This document shows, piece after piece, positions 17,813 to 27,341 of a stretch of 64,000 nucleotides of DNA. The stretch is taken from positions 45,507 to 109,506 of the forward strand of contig JABSQZ010000025.1 of assembly GCA_013215505.1 (NCBI GenBank), in the 5' to 3' direction. Source of the stretch: Oceanospirillaceae bacterium. GTDB lineage: Bacteria; Pseudomonadota; Gammaproteobacteria; Pseudomonadales; Balneatricaceae. Position numbers and translations under genes: made by a program. Within the stretch, counting starts at the first letter, position 1. Each line of letters opens with the position of its first letter. The notes beneath the pieces were generated by a model, which had not been told where the DNA came from, did not search any database, and saw only the letters and a program-made list of their open reading frames with translations.

Positions 17813-19882
17813 TCAAAGGGCAATCAATTCTGTGATTTGCGCGGTAATCGTTGCGACACTCGGAAGCGCTCGCTGCAGCAAATGAATATTATGAGGGCTG
17901 GGAATGTCCGGGGATGCCAGACGTCTGATAGGTGCATCTAACTCAAAAAATAGCTCATCGCTCAGGCAGGCGGCGATCTCTGCACCAAAACCTGATGTTT
18001 TATTGTCTTCATGTACTATCAGGCATTTACCGGTTTTAGTGACAGAATTTAAAACTGCCTCTTTGTCCCAGGGCTTGAGGGTTCTTAAATCAAGCAGATC
18101 GATTTGCCCGCTGAAAGCTTGCAGCGCTTCTGCGCAGCGTTCGACCATTGCTCCCCAGCTGACAATGGTTAATTTGTCTCCCTGACTCAATAGTTTTGCC
18201 ACACCGAATTCAATCACAAAATCATCGCCAGGGTACGGGCGCCTCGACCATGGATTATCTAACAGGGCACGGTGTTCAAAGAAGATAGTTGGATTGTTAT
18301 CGCGCAGCGCAAAGCGCAGCAAACCGACAGCGTCTTCGGCGTTACAGGGCATAGCTACTTGCCAGCCCACTTTGTGTATCCATTCAACCTCATCGCTCAT
18401 GGAATGCCATGGATCACCTCTTCTGGCGAAGCCACCAGGCATTCTGATCACCATAGGTGCGGCGAATTGATTATTGGTACGCCAGCGCATGATACCTGCA
18501 TCTGATATTTGTTCCGCAGCAGGTTCTGCGTACTTTCTGAATTGGATTTCTGGTACAGGCATTAATCCGGACAAGGCCAGGCCTATAGAGCGGCCGATAA
18601 TGCCCTCTTCTGACAAGCTGGTATCAAAGACTCGGTGCTGGCCATACTTTTGATGTAAATCCAGAGTTGCACCATGAACACCGCCTTTGGCGCCGACATC
18701 TTCACCAAACACCATGACTTTCGGGTTGGTCTTAAGTTCGTAGTCCAAGGTTTTGCGAATAGCTGTCAGCATATTTTGTCTGGGTCCTGCAGGCGCTGGG
18801 GTGTAATTAGCGGTGGGAAATTGATGATTAGCGCTGTGTAGTCCGCCACGCAATTGGATGTTTTTACCGTCAGCGTAAACAAAATCGGTAATATGGTCGG
18901 GGTCTGGCTCGGGGCGCAATTTGGCGTTATCCACAGCCTGCTGCACCTGCTGGTTAGTGCTGCTCTCTAACTGCTGCCAGGTTTGACTGTCCATTAAGTT
19001 ATTTTTTGAGAGAAATTTTTGTAACTTAGGCAGTGGGTCGTTAGCCTGATCTTCGGCAATCATATGGGCCGGTTTGTAAGTCTGGGTGTCCTGAAAAGTA
19101 TGGCCGCACAAACGCGGAACTTTCAATCTCAGCAGGCAGCAACCCTTGCCACTGCGAACATGTTCGACGGCGCGGGCAATTAATTCGGGGGTTGTCTGTG
19201 GGTCGGTGCCGTCGCCATCGACAATTAAAAGATTCTTGTAGCTGGCTAAATTGGCGACTTGATCTCCGCCAGGTGTCTGTACAGTTTGCGGAACCGAGAT
19301 ACCATAGCCGTTGTCTTCAATGTAGAACAAGTGTGGTAAGTTGTTGGTGGTGCTAATGTTTAGTGCCGCCCAAAAACCGCTGGTGGACATTGAGGAGTCG
19401 CCGCCCATAGAGAGGCCAATAGCCCCCTGGTAACTGGAGTCTTGCAGCTGGTCCCTATGATAGACAATGGATTGTGCCCAGCCGGAAATGGGACTGTACT
19501 GCGCGCCTACACCACCGCACATCGGGAATAACATGGCACCCTTTTCTTGCAGGTTAAGGTAATTGCAAACCACCCCTATATCGCGACCATTGCTGTAGCT
19601 ACCGGACTTAGCCATAGGAGCGGCGACAGCGTCTTCTAAGTCTAATCCCAGGGACATGACAAAAGGACGGGAGCGGTAGTAACCGGTTGCCGCGTCTTTA
19701 GGGTGGTTCATCATCAATCCCAATAGTATTTGCGCGAAGTCATGACCGCGGGAGGAAAATTGATTAAATACCAGTTTCTCGGGTACCAGTTGCTTTTCTT
19801 CTATGCTGTCAATTGCCCGACTAAGCAGTAAGAGTTCACTGACTTTTTGCCAATCGGTTGAGGTTAAAGTGTCAAAGTTCAT
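17813..19882 (-). CDS. Fused alpha/beta E1 component of a branched-chain 2-oxoacid dehydrogenase
   Basis: One 689-residue chain carries both halves of a thiamine-diphosphate-dependent E1. Residues about 1-330 match E1-alpha, including SRGHDFAQ, a diphosphate/Mg region GGDSSMSTSGFWAALN and IEDNGYGISVP. Residues about 370-689 match E1-beta, with MVFGEDVGAKGGVHG, LSEEGIIGRSIGLALSG, FFEHRALLD and HEDNKTSGFGAEI. In Pseudomonas these are separate bkdA1 and bkdA2 genes. The divergent Lrp-type regulator upstream matches the Pseudomonas bkd layout, which supports branched-chain oxoacids (from Val, Leu, Ile) as substrates. The TPP motif has GDS where GDG is usual. Confidence 0.85.
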   Translation of the reverse strand: MNFDTLTSTDWQKVSELLLLSRAIDSIEEKQLVPEKLVFNQFSSRGHDFAQILLGLMMNHPKDAATGYYRSRPFVMSLGLDLEDAVAAPMAKSGSYSNGRDIGVVCNYLNLQEKGAMLFPMCGGVGAQYSPISGWAQSIVYHRDQLQDSSYQGAIGLSMGGDSSMSTSGFWAALNISTTNNLPHLFYIEDNGYGISVPQTVQTPGGDQVANLASYKNLLIVDGDGTDPQTTPELIARAVEHVRSGKGCCLLRLKVPRLCGHTFQDTQTYKPAHMIAEDQANDPLPKLQKFLSKNNLMDSQTWQQLESSTNQQVQQAVDNAKLRPEPDPDHITDFVYADGKNIQLRGGLHSANHQFPTANYTPAPAGPRQNMLTAIRKTLDYELKTNPKVMVFGEDVGAKGGVHGATLDLHQKYGQHRVFDTSLSEEGIIGRSIGLALSGLMPVPEIQFRKYAEPAAEQISDAGIMRWRTNNQFAAPMVIRMPGGFARRGDPWHSMSDEVEWIHKVGWQVAMPCNAEDAVGLLRFALRDNNPTIFFEHRALLDNPWSRRPYPGDDFVIEFGVAKLLSQGDKLTIVSWGAMVERCAEALQAFSGQIDLLDLRTLKPWDKEAVLNSVTKTGKCLIVHEDNKTSGFGAEIAACLSDELFFELDAPIRRLASPDIPSPHNIHLLQRALPSVATITAQITELIAL

Positions 19883-20105
19883 TGTGGGCCCGGTAATATT
19901 ATTATTGAAATCTACTAAAATAATACTAAAAACGGCTTGAAATTATCTTGTCATTTGTAGGGGTATTTGTATTTATAGTAATATAATATTTTATAAATTT
20001 GTTAAAAACAGCAATAATCTATCCAAAAATTCAAATCACTCGCAGTAATAATTCAAAGATGTAATAATCTTTTCCCAGGTCGCGACCTATTAAAGAGTAT
20101 AGAGC

Positions 20106-20585
20106 ATGAAAGAGAGTTCGCTATTAGATAAGACAGACATTGCCATGCTGAGCTTGCTGCAGCACCAGGGCAGAATAACCAACCAGGAACTGGCGGATAA
20201 GATTAACCTGACTTCGGCGCCTTGTTTGCGGCGCTTGAAAAGACTGGAAAATGACGGCATCATCGAGCGCTATGTCGGCATTATAAATCGACAGGCGGTA
20301 GCCCTGGAGGTGATGGCGTTGGTCAGTGTGGCGCTGAACTCTTTCTCGGATTTGGAGATTACTGAGTTCGAAAAATTTATTGCAGAAAACGCCAACATCA
20401 CTGAGTGTTATTCGGTTTCCGGTGAATATGATTTCTTCCTTAAAATAGTCGCAAGCAATATTGCTGAAATAGAAAATATATTGTTAAAGCAGTTATTGCG
20501 TTTGCCGATAGTGCGCAGTGCCACGACTAACTTTGTCTTGGGAGAGAGGAAAAATACCACGGCACTGCCGCTCAATATGGGCTAG
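20106..20585 (+). CDS. Lrp/AsnC family transcriptional regulator (BkdR-like)
   Basis: The 159-residue protein has an N-terminal winged helix-turn-helix (about 8-62, LDKTDIAMLSLLQHQGRITNQELADKINLTSAPCLRRLKRLE) and a C-terminal ligand-binding RAM domain with VSGEYDFFLKIVA. It is divergent from the E1-E2 genes across a 223-bp AT-rich gap. In Pseudomonas BkdR, an Lrp homologue, sits in this position and activates the bkd operon in response to branched-chain amino acids. The same role is inferred here from position only. Confidence 0.85.
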   Translation: MKESSLLDKTDIAMLSLLQHQGRITNQELADKINLTSAPCLRRLKRLENDGIIERYVGIINRQAVALEVMALVSVALNSFSDLEITEFEKFIAENANITECYSVSGEYDFFLKIVASNIAEIENILLKQLLRLPIVRSATTNFVLGERKNTTALPLNMG

Positions 20586-20666
20586 CGAGCATGCTAGTTT
20601 TACTATTCCTTTTTCGGACTAAGTGGTAAATTAACCGATCTTCTCACAACTAAAGTAGCGACTCAT

Positions 20667-21500
20667 TTGAATCAAAAAAGTAAAACCAGAGCGGGCAGGC
20701 CCTCCACCACTAATAAAAGCATCGCTCAAGTACAATCTCTGTCCAGGGGGTTGGCGCTGCTGGAGAAAATTGCTGAGGCAGAATCCGGAGTGCTACTCAC
20801 TGACTTAGCCGCACAGCTGGAATTGCCTGCTTCCACCGCGCATCGATTGCTGCATACTTTAGAGCAGCAGGGCTTTGTCCGTCAGGAAGTCGCTCAGGAT
20901 CTGTGGTATGTGGGCACTGCAGGTTTTAAGGTAGGCAATGCGTTTCTGGCCAGCAGAGATTTTGTCCGTCAGGCCAAGCCTTTTATGCAGAGGTTGGTTG
21001 AGCAGGTGGGCGAAACTTCAAATCTGTCGATTTTGCAGGGCGGCAAAGCGGTAATAATTGCTCAGCAGCAGTGCAGCGAAATGATGCGTATGATGGTGCC
21101 ACTGGGCAGTTCTTCGCCACTGCATGCCTCTGGTGTCGGCAAGGCGATTATGGCAGGCTTGCCGGAGCACGAGCGCCGCGAACTGCTGGAAAATTTATCC
21201 TTAGAGACGATTACTCCCTGGACTATTACCTCAAAAGATAGTTTTCAACAAGCTTTGCAGCAGACCGCAATTATGGGTTGGGCATTTGATGATCAAGAAC
21301 ACGCGGTAGGCTTGCGCTGCGTTGCCGCCTGCCTCTATGACGAAAAGGGTTACCCGTTAGCAGCAATATCTGTGTCGGGGCCTCTGGCCAGGATTGATGA
21401 TGTAAGAGCTAGGGAACTTGGAGTTGAAGTGAAAGCGACGGCGCAGGAAATTACCGATTTTATAGGTGGTTGCTGGCCGCAGCAGTCTGAATTAAGCTAA
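20667..21500 (+). CDS. IclR family transcriptional regulator
   Basis: A 277-residue regulator with an N-terminal winged helix (about 25-85, VQSLSRGLALLEKIAEAESGVLLTDLAAQLELPASTAHRLLHTLEQQGFV) and a C-terminal effector domain that includes HASGVGKAIMAGLP and AISVSGP. The N-terminal MNQKSKTRAGRPST is basic. The predicted start is TTG at 20667. It lies between the Lrp gene and the converging eda gene; control of sugar-acid or aromatic catabolism would fit the family, but the sequence does not decide the effector. Confidence 0.85.
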   Translation: MNQKSKTRAGRPSTTNKSIAQVQSLSRGLALLEKIAEAESGVLLTDLAAQLELPASTAHRLLHTLEQQGFVRQEVAQDLWYVGTAGFKVGNAFLASRDFVRQAKPFMQRLVEQVGETSNLSILQGGKAVIIAQQQCSEMMRMMVPLGSSSPLHASGVGKAIMAGLPEHERRELLENLSLETITPWTITSKDSFQQALQQTAIMGWAFDDQEHAVGLRCVAACLYDEKGYPLAAISVSGPLARIDDVRARELGVEVKATAQEITDFIGGCWPQQSELS

Positions 21501-21530
21501 AAAAAGCCGACGACCAAGACGGTCATCGGT
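21499..21530 (-). terminator. Terminator of the zwf-pgl-eda unit
   Basis: On the minus strand, CCGATGACC (with a five-base loop) pairs with GGTCGTCGG using one G-T pair, followed by C and then T7 (21505-21499). It lies 35 bp after the eda stop codon and overlaps the end of the converging IclR gene. Confidence 0.85.
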
Positions 21531-21564
21531 TCGCTTAAAAGGTTCTGATATCGCTATAAGGCAG

Positions 21565-22215
21565 CTACTGCTGACAGCTATGCAGGCTCTGTCGGGCGAT
21601 TTGACTGATGGCGCTCCAGTCCTGTTGCTCTATTAGCTTATTCGGAGAAAGCCAGGAGCCTCCCACACAAATCACGTTGCTCAGTGCTAAAAATGCTGTT
21701 GCGTTTTCCGGTGTGATACCGCCTGTAGGGCAGAATTTCACCTGAGAAAAGGGCCCGTTCAGTGCTTTGAGCATGGCGATAGATCCCGCCGCTTCTGCCG
21801 GAAAAAATTTACAGCGAGAGTAACCCTTATCGAGTGCCTGCATTAGCTCAGAGGCGCTACTGATACCCGGCAATAGCGGTATCGGGTTGTCCTGCCCCTT
21901 ATCTAGCAGGGTTTCTGTAATTCCTGGGCTGATTACAAATTGAGCCCCGGCATCTATCGCCTGCTGGTATTGGAGTGGGTTTAACACAGTGCCAGCCGCC
22001 ACTTTCATTTGGGGTAGCTGCTCGGCGATGAGCTGTATTGACTCTAGAGCAGCGTTAGTGCGCAGAGTAATTTCAATGACTTTGATTCCTCCCTCTAGCA
22101 GTGCGTTGGCGAGGGGGATAGCATCTGTAGACGACGCAATAGCGACCACCGGAATAATGGGTGATTGAGTGCAGAAATCATCAATTAGCGATAGGTTTTG
22201 CCTGTCTGTCCACAT
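21565..22215 (-). CDS. eda: KDPG/KHG aldolase
   Basis: Eda cleaves 2-keto-3-deoxy-6-phosphogluconate to pyruvate and glyceraldehyde 3-phosphate, the last step unique to the Entner-Doudoroff pathway. The 216 residues from the ATG at 22215 (AGGAG eight bases upstream) show the class I aldolase barrel with KVIEITLRTNAAL, KVAAGTVLNP, FVISPGIT, the Schiff-base lysine region CKFFPAEAAG and CPTGGITPENA. It follows pgl by 11 bp in a zwf-pgl-eda operon. Confidence 0.97.
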   Translation of the reverse strand: MWTDRQNLSLIDDFCTQSPIIPVVAIASSTDAIPLANALLEGGIKVIEITLRTNAALESIQLIAEQLPQMKVAAGTVLNPLQYQQAIDAGAQFVISPGITETLLDKGQDNPIPLLPGISSASELMQALDKGYSRCKFFPAEAAGSIAMLKALNGPFSQVKFCPTGGITPENATAFLALSNVICVGGSWLSPNKLIEQQDWSAISQIARQSLHSCQQ

Positions 22216-22226
22216 AAATATTGCTC

Positions 22227-22922
22227 CTAAGGGCACCAGATTACATTGGTTGTCGGATTTAAAAAATGCCTGATTGGCATGGAAAATTGGTCATCAGCAG
22301 CGAGCGCTTTTTGCAGCGTTTGCTGTTTATCTTCGCCTTTTAGTTGCAGGAATAAGTGCCTGGCACTGGAAATGGCGTGGGCGCTTAGGCTTATTCTGCT
22401 GTACGGGGCAGTGTTCGGCTGGGTCGCTAAATAAGTATCTTGGGTGCTGAATCCCTGTTTGATTTCAGGGCTACAGGGGAATAACGAGGCGGTATGGCCG
22501 TCGTTTCCCATGCCTAGTAGTACTACATCAAAAGGTAGCTGAATCTCGCTAAAGTCAGCATTAATTAGCGCTGCAGCATCACTGGCAGCCAGTCCGAGTC
22601 GATACAAGGGAATAAAGGATGCTGTAGCTGCATAGTTTTGCAGCAGGTTGCTCTCTACCAATTGCTGATTGCTGTCTTGATGTGAGGGGGCCACCCAGCG
22701 GTCATCTACTAAAGTAATAGTGACGTGTTTCCAGGGAATGTCTATACGGCTCAAACTGGCAAAAAATAACTTTGGGGTGCTGCCTCCGGATACCGCCAGG
22801 GTGGCTGATTCCGTTGCTGCTATTCGCTCTGCCAGTATCTGCGCCACTGTGTTTGCCAGAAAGTCACTTTGTTGTGACAGGTCTGTAAACGCGCGATAGT
22901 TAACCTTTGAGAGTAAGTCCAT
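22227..22922 (-). CDS. pgl: 6-phosphogluconolactonase
   Basis: Pgl hydrolyses 6-phosphogluconolactone, the product of Zwf, to 6-phosphogluconate. The 231-residue protein (DevB/SOL type) has LAVSGGSTPKLFFASL near residues 38-53, VTITLVDDRWVAPSH, and LLGMGNDGHTASLFP with the catalytic-site residues. The ATG at 22922 lies just after the zwf stop codon, and its GGAG ribosome-binding site lies within the zwf end, which indicates coupling. Confidence 0.96.
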   Translation of the reverse strand: MDLLSKVNYRAFTDLSQQSDFLANTVAQILAERIAATESATLAVSGGSTPKLFFASLSRIDIPWKHVTITLVDDRWVAPSHQDSNQQLVESNLLQNYAATASFIPLYRLGLAASDAAALINADFSEIQLPFDVVLLGMGNDGHTASLFPCSPEIKQGFSTQDTYLATQPNTAPYSRISLSAHAISSARHLFLQLKGEDKQQTLQKALAADDQFSMPIRHFLNPTTNVIWCP

Positions 22923-22923
22923 A

Positions 22924-24396
22924 CTAGTTTTCTCCAAACCACTGTCGGTTGTCTTTGCGGATAATCATCGCTGACTCAGTTGGGCCCCAGCTGCCAGCGG
23001 GGTATTTGTGCAGGATATGTTCGCTGCTGTCCCAGTGCTGCATAAGGTCGTCACACCAGGCCCAGGCGTGTTCTATTTCGTCGCGACGGACAAACAGATA
23101 TTGGTTACCTTTAATGACTTCCAGTATCAGTCGCTCGTAGGCGTGTGGGGTACGCACACCACTAAATTCCTGGTTAAAGTTCAAATCCAGAATCGTAGGT
23201 TGAATTTGAATATCGTTATTAATTCCCGGGGACTTAGTTTGCACTTGCAGTGAAACCCCTTCATTGGGCTGTAAGCTCAGAATCAGTTTATTACTGGCTA
23301 AGTCTCGTTGCTGCGGGTCAAAAATGAAATGCGGCTGTTGTTTGAAGTGGACAATGATCTGAGTGAGCTTCTGCTTCATCCGCTTGCCGGTTCTCAGGTA
23401 AAAAGGCACTCCGGCCCAGCGCCAGCTGCTAATTTCGGCTCTGATGGCAACAAAAGTTTCAGTGTCGCTGTTGCCTTCGGCTCCAGGTTCGCTGTTATAG
23501 CCTGGTAACAGCTCGGTATCATTGTTGCCGCTGTCGTACTGGCCGCAAACTACCGAATCTTTTTGCTCGGCCAGGCTTATCGATTTGAGTTGTTTCAGTA
23601 CTTTAACTTTTTGGTCGCGAATACTGTCGGCAGATAAATCGTTTGGCGGATCCATTGCCACTAGTGCTAAAAGTTGCAGTAAGTGGTTTTGTACCATGTC
23701 ACGCATCTGTCCGGCTTTATCGAAATAGCTCCAGCGTCCCTCGATACCCACTGACTCGGCAATCGTTATTTCAATGTGGGAAATGTAATTTTGATTCCAC
23801 TGAGTGCCGAATATTGGATTGGCAAAGCGCAGTGCCAGCAAGTTTTGTACTGTTTCTTTGCCGAGGTAATGATCGATTCGGTAAGTTTGCAGCTCAGTAA
23901 AGTACTGGCCCACCTCTTCGTTGATCAAAGTTGAGGATTCCCGGTCAAAACCGAGTGGCTTTTCCAGTACTACCCGGCTAGCACTGTCGATACAGTTGTA
24001 TTGTGCCAGGTGCTTACTGATAGTGCCGAAAAACTCGGCAGCGGTCGCATAGTAAAAAATACGCTGTTGATTCGCTATCGCACTCAGTTGTGTTTCTAAT
24101 TGACTGTATTGTTCAGCCTGAGAAAAATCTAATTGAATGTAGCAAATCCGCTCCAGTAATATCTGCAATGTCTGCTGATTGAATCGATCTTCATCAACAT
24201 GGATTTGCAGGCTGGCAGTGGCTTTCTGGCGGAAGCTGTCGGTGTCAGATGCTTGTCTGGCAAGGCATAAAATTCGGCTGCCCTCTGGAATGAGTTGGTC
24301 TTTTTCCAAATCGTAGAGAGAGGGGAGTAACTTACGTTGTGATAAATCACCTAAGGCGCCAAAAATTATAAAGTCGGTTGCTGTGGGAGTATTCAT
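22924..24396 (-). CDS. zwf: Glucose-6-phosphate 1-dehydrogenase
   Basis: Zwf oxidises glucose 6-phosphate to 6-phosphogluconolactone with NADP or NAD, opening both the Entner-Doudoroff and oxidative pentose phosphate routes. The 490 residues include the nucleotide-binding FGALGDLSQRKLLPSLY (about 12-28), the active-site signature RIDHYLGKETVQN, and FYLRTGKRMKQK. It heads the zwf-pgl-eda operon. A HexR-like operator lies about 80 bp upstream (24476-24490), so repression by HexR relieved by KDPG is expected. Confidence 0.97.
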   Translation of the reverse strand: MNTPTATDFIIFGALGDLSQRKLLPSLYDLEKDQLIPEGSRILCLARQASDTDSFRQKATASLQIHVDEDRFNQQTLQILLERICYIQLDFSQAEQYSQLETQLSAIANQQRIFYYATAAEFFGTISKHLAQYNCIDSASRVVLEKPLGFDRESSTLINEEVGQYFTELQTYRIDHYLGKETVQNLLALRFANPIFGTQWNQNYISHIEITIAESVGIEGRWSYFDKAGQMRDMVQNHLLQLLALVAMDPPNDLSADSIRDQKVKVLKQLKSISLAEQKDSVVCGQYDSGNNDTELLPGYNSEPGAEGNSDTETFVAIRAEISSWRWAGVPFYLRTGKRMKQKLTQIIVHFKQQPHFIFDPQQRDLASNKLILSLQPNEGVSLQVQTKSPGINNDIQIQPTILDLNFNQEFSGVRTPHAYERLILEVIKGNQYLFVRRDEIEHAWAWCDDLMQHWDSSEHILHKYPAGSWGPTESAMIIRKDNRQWFGEN

Positions 24397-24475
24397 CGTA
24401 AGCTCGGGTTTCTTGTAATTAAACTAGATTTTGAAGGGATTTTAAATATATTAGGCATAATCGTCAACTTTATTG

Positions 24476-24490
24476 TGTAATATTACTAAA
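24476..24490. promoter_or_regulatory. HexR-like operator upstream of zwf
   Basis: TGTAATATTACTAAA matches the HexR consensus as I recall it (TGTAAT, three A/T bases, ATTACA-like half) at about 14 of 15 positions, counting Y in the second half. It contains the perfect palindrome GTAATATTAC. It lies about 80 bp upstream of the zwf start codon, within promoter range. Confidence 0.5.
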
Positions 24491-24568
24491 ATATATTGAA
24501 TTTTCTGATCAATTGTAGCTGATTTGGCTCTCTAAAAAAGATTTATCTGGCTCTCTGTGTATAGTTGT

Positions 24569-24610
24569 TGTCTGTTGTCTGTTGTCTGTTGTCTGCTGAC
24601 TGCTGACTGC
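24569..24610. repeat. Heptamer tandem array, six units
   Basis: Six contiguous seven-base units: TGTCTGT three times, then TGTCTGC, then TGACTGC twice. Written in another phase the units are TCTGTTG changing to ACTGCTG. The array lies in the zwf-hexR intergenic region and belongs to the family of heptamer arrays seen throughout the window. Confidence 0.9.
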
Positions 24611-24867
24611 ACTGTGAAGTGCAGTTGGATTTACTGTCAGTGAGATCCAGTCCATTAAGTTAGTTGAGCTAAGTGCTTTTTGGGTTCTGCAGCAGCTGTA
24701 GCTGCGGTTGTCAGCTCTGCTAACGGGCGTTACTTTTGCTGCTCCGGTCGTATTCAGGGCGCTGCTGCAGCTGGCATAATTGTTATGCAGGCGCGGTTAG
24801 GCCGTTTCATATGGGGTAAAGCTAGCTTGTAGTGAGCAGATATAACAGGGCAGTAAATATTCAATGT

Positions 24868-24882
24868 GGTAATATAACTACG
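24868..24882. promoter_or_regulatory. HexR-like operator upstream of hexR
   Basis: The bases GTAATATAACTAC (24869-24881) match the inner 13 positions of the HexR consensus; only the outermost bases differ. The site lies about 85 bp before the hexR start and suggests autoregulation. Confidence 0.45.
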
Positions 24883-24965
24883 AAACGGGTCTGCCCTGAG
24901 TGTGCTGATAACTACTCAGTCAAACAAATGTGTGGATATAACAAAGCCTTGAACTGGAGATATGT

Positions 24966-25826
24966 GTGTTAGCTAAAATTAGACAACAACGAGATCAGTT
25001 GAATAAATCTGAGCGCAAGGTGGCGGACACGATCTTGAAAAATCCGTCTGTTGTCACTCAATTGAGTATTGCGGCACTGGCTAAGTCAGCGGGGGTGAGT
25101 GAGCCTACAGTTAACCGCTTCTGTCGTAGTTTCCTTTCCAAAGGCTTTCCTGATTTCAAAATACAGTTGGCTAAGAGTCTGGTTAGTGGTGGGCAGTTTA
25201 TCACTAGAAACATAGAGCAAGATGATAACGTTGAACAGTACACGGATAAGATCTTTACCTCGACTATTGCCACTTTGGATACCGCCAGAAAACAAATAGA
25301 CGTTGAGTCCATAGCGCTGGCAGTTGATCACTTAATTCAGGCTAAGCAGATTTCATTTTTTGGACTCGGTGCCTCCGCCTCTGTAGCCGATGATGCGCAA
25401 CATAAATTTTTCAGATTCAATTTGCCGGTGGTTTCTTATGGTGATGTACTGATGCAGCGAATGGTTGCTAGCGCGGCGCACACTGGGGATGTGATCGTGA
25501 TTATTTCCTATACCGGACGCACTAGAGAGCTGGTTGAAATTGCTCAGTTGGGCGTTGAATCAGGAGCCACTGTGATAGCCATTACTGTGGATGGATCTCC
25601 GCTGGCTAAAGTCTGCCCAGTGGTTATCAGTGTGCCTTATGTAGAAGATACGGATGTCTATATGCCAATGGTTTCCAGGTTGACCCAGCTGACGGTGTTA
25701 GATGTCTTAGCCACGGGCGTAACACTGCGTCGCGGAGTTGGCTTTCACAAGCACTTGGAAAAAATTAAGCGCAGCCTGCGCTCGTCGCGTTATCCGCTAG
25801 AAGGTGAGCAGTCGAAATCTGAGTAG
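24966..25826 (+). CDS. hexR: RpiR family regulator HexR
   Basis: HexR represses Entner-Doudoroff and related genes and releases DNA when it binds KDPG. The 286-residue protein has the RpiR helix-turn-helix domain (about 1-77, [44 protein letters not shown]) and a sugar-isomerase (SIS) domain (about 120-260, [16 protein letters not shown]... [18 protein letters not shown]). The start is GTG at 24966, with GGAG about ten bases upstream; an ATG at 24962 is out of frame. It sits between zwf and pyk with HexR-like sites near zwf, hexR and gap/edd, which supports the specific name. Confidence 0.93.
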   Translation: MLAKIRQQRDQLNKSERKVADTILKNPSVVTQLSIAALAKSAGVSEPTVNRFCRSFLSKGFPDFKIQLAKSLVSGGQFITRNIEQDDNVEQYTDKIFTSTIATLDTARKQIDVESIALAVDHLIQAKQISFFGLGASASVADDAQHKFFRFNLPVVSYGDVLMQRMVASAAHTGDVIVIISYTGRTRELVEIAQLGVESGATVIAITVDGSPLAKVCPVVISVPYVEDTDVYMPMVSRLTQLTVLDVLATGVTLRRGVGFHKHLEKIKRSLRSSRYPLEGEQSKSE

Positions 25827-25841
25827 AGTATTTAGATCAGG

Positions 25842-25875
25842 CCACAGAATCCGGACGCAATATCCGGGCTCTGGG
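25842..25875. terminator. Possible hairpin between converging hexR and pyk
   Basis: CAGA and CCGGA on the left pair with TCCGG and TCTG on the right around a seven-base loop, with a two-base internal mismatch. No T tract follows on either strand, so the call rests on position between converging genes. Confidence 0.3.
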
Positions 25876-25889
25876 CGCAATGCTTTATG

Positions 25890-27338
25890 TTACTGAATTT
25901 TTTCACCCACTCTAACGATCTTAAGAGTATTAGTGCCCCCTTGAGAATCCACATAATCACCTTTAGTGATGACTACTAGGTCCCCTTCTTTGGCAACCCC
26001 AAGTTTAACCACTTCGTCGATAGCTTTCTGGTTGATCTCGTTGATCGCCATGCCAGAGGCTTGAAACGGTATGGTATGAACGTTGCGGTACATAGCGACT
26101 TTTGTTTGGGTCGCAGGGTTTTCTGACAGTGCAAAAACCGGCAGAGCGGTACGCAAGCGGGTAGCTTGTTTTGGGGTAGCTCCAGATGCTGTCATGCAGA
26201 TGATCGCTTTAACGCCCTCTAAGTGGTTGGCTGTGTAGATAGCAGCCAGTGCGATGGTTTCGTCAATGTCGCTAAATTCTTCGTTCAAGCGGTGGCCGGA
26301 TCTGGAAACACTGGGGCTGGATTCTGCACCCAGGCAAATACGTGCCATCGCCTCGACGGCTTGTACCGGGTATTCGCCTGCCGCGGTTTCAGCGGAGAGC
26401 ATGACGGCGTCAGTGTGATCAAATACCGCATTGGCGACATCTGATACTTCGGCTCTGGTAGGCATAGGGCTAGTGATCATCGATTCCATCATCTGAGTGG
26501 CAGTGATCACTACTTTATTTAAACTGCGAGCTCGGCGAATAATGTGCTTCTGTACTCCCACTAGAGTGGCGTCGCCAATTTCCACGGCTAAATCGCCGCG
26601 GGCCACCATCACAACTTCAGAGGCTCTGATGATGTTATCTAATATTTCATTATCGGCAATGGTCTCAGCGCGCTCGATCTTGGCGACAAGTCCCGCGTGG
26701 GATCCAGCTTGCTTAAGTAGTTCACGGGCCTCGTGCATGTCGTGCTCGTCTCTGGGAAAAGAGACTGCTATATAGTCGGCCTGTATTTCTGCGGCGATAA
26801 TGATATCGGCCTTGTCTTTGTCGGTGAGTGCTTTTGCCGAGAGGCCACCGCCTAGGCGGTTAATGCCTTTATTGTTGGACAGTGGGCCGCCGGTAATGAC
26901 TTTAGTGGTGATTTTGTCGCTGGAAACGGCGGTTACTTCGAGTACCACACGCCCGTCATCGAGTAGCAGTACGTCGGCAACGTTGGAGTCGGTGATAAGC
27001 GCTAAGTAATCTATGCCTACTTGATGCTTGTCGCCATCTTCGTAACCTAAAGTCGAGTCCAAAACAAAAGTATCACCGTTGTTGAGCTGAACTTTGTTTT
27101 CTTTAAAGCGCGCGATGCGTATTTTTGGGCCCTGTAGATCGGCGAGAATGGCCACAAACAAATTATGTTTTTTTGCAACTTGTCTGATGATGCTAGCGCG
27201 CTGGCGGTGATCGTCTGCTTCTCCGTGAGAAAAGTTCAGCCGTAGAACGTTGGCTCCGGCTAATATCACTGCTTCAATTTGTTCATAGCTGGTGGTTGAA
27301 GGGCCAAGTGTGGCGACTATTTTGGTATGTCTTAACAT
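25890..27338 (-). CDS. pyk: Pyruvate kinase
   Basis: Pyruvate kinase converts phosphoenolpyruvate and ADP to pyruvate and ATP. The 482-residue protein shows KIVATLGPSTTSYEQ, LRLNFSHGEADDHR, LADLQGPKIRIARF, the signature region VSFPRDEHDM, KIERAETIAD, MVARGDLAVEIG, TQMMESMITSPMPTRAEVSDVANAV, and a C-terminal regulatory domain. It begins three bases after the gap stop codon, so gap-pyk form one operon. The sequence resembles the PykA type, but the choice between PykA and PykF is not made. Confidence 0.95.
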   Translation of the reverse strand: MLRHTKIVATLGPSTTSYEQIEAVILAGANVLRLNFSHGEADDHRQRASIIRQVAKKHNLFVAILADLQGPKIRIARFKENKVQLNNGDTFVLDSTLGYEDGDKHQVGIDYLALITDSNVADVLLLDDGRVVLEVTAVSSDKITTKVITGGPLSNNKGINRLGGGLSAKALTDKDKADIIIAAEIQADYIAVSFPRDEHDMHEARELLKQAGSHAGLVAKIERAETIADNEILDNIIRASEVVMVARGDLAVEIGDATLVGVQKHIIRRARSLNKVVITATQMMESMITSPMPTRAEVSDVANAVFDHTDAVMLSAETAAGEYPVQAVEAMARICLGAESSPSVSRSGHRLNEEFSDIDETIALAAIYTANHLEGVKAIICMTASGATPKQATRLRTALPVFALSENPATQTKVAMYRNVHTIPFQASGMAINEINQKAIDEVVKLGVAKEGDLVVITKGDYVDSQGGTNTLKIVRVGEKIQ

Positions 27339-27341
27339 TGA

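Larger units (their letters stand above)
24397..24965. other. Divergent regulatory region between zwf and hexR
   Basis: A 569-bp region with no credible gene. It holds HexR-like sites near each end (24476-24490 and 24868-24882), a heptamer tandem array (24569-24610), and an 8-bp inverted repeat CAGGGCAG/CTGCCCTG (24846-24853 and 24891-24898) that brackets the hexR-proximal site. Confidence 0.6.
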
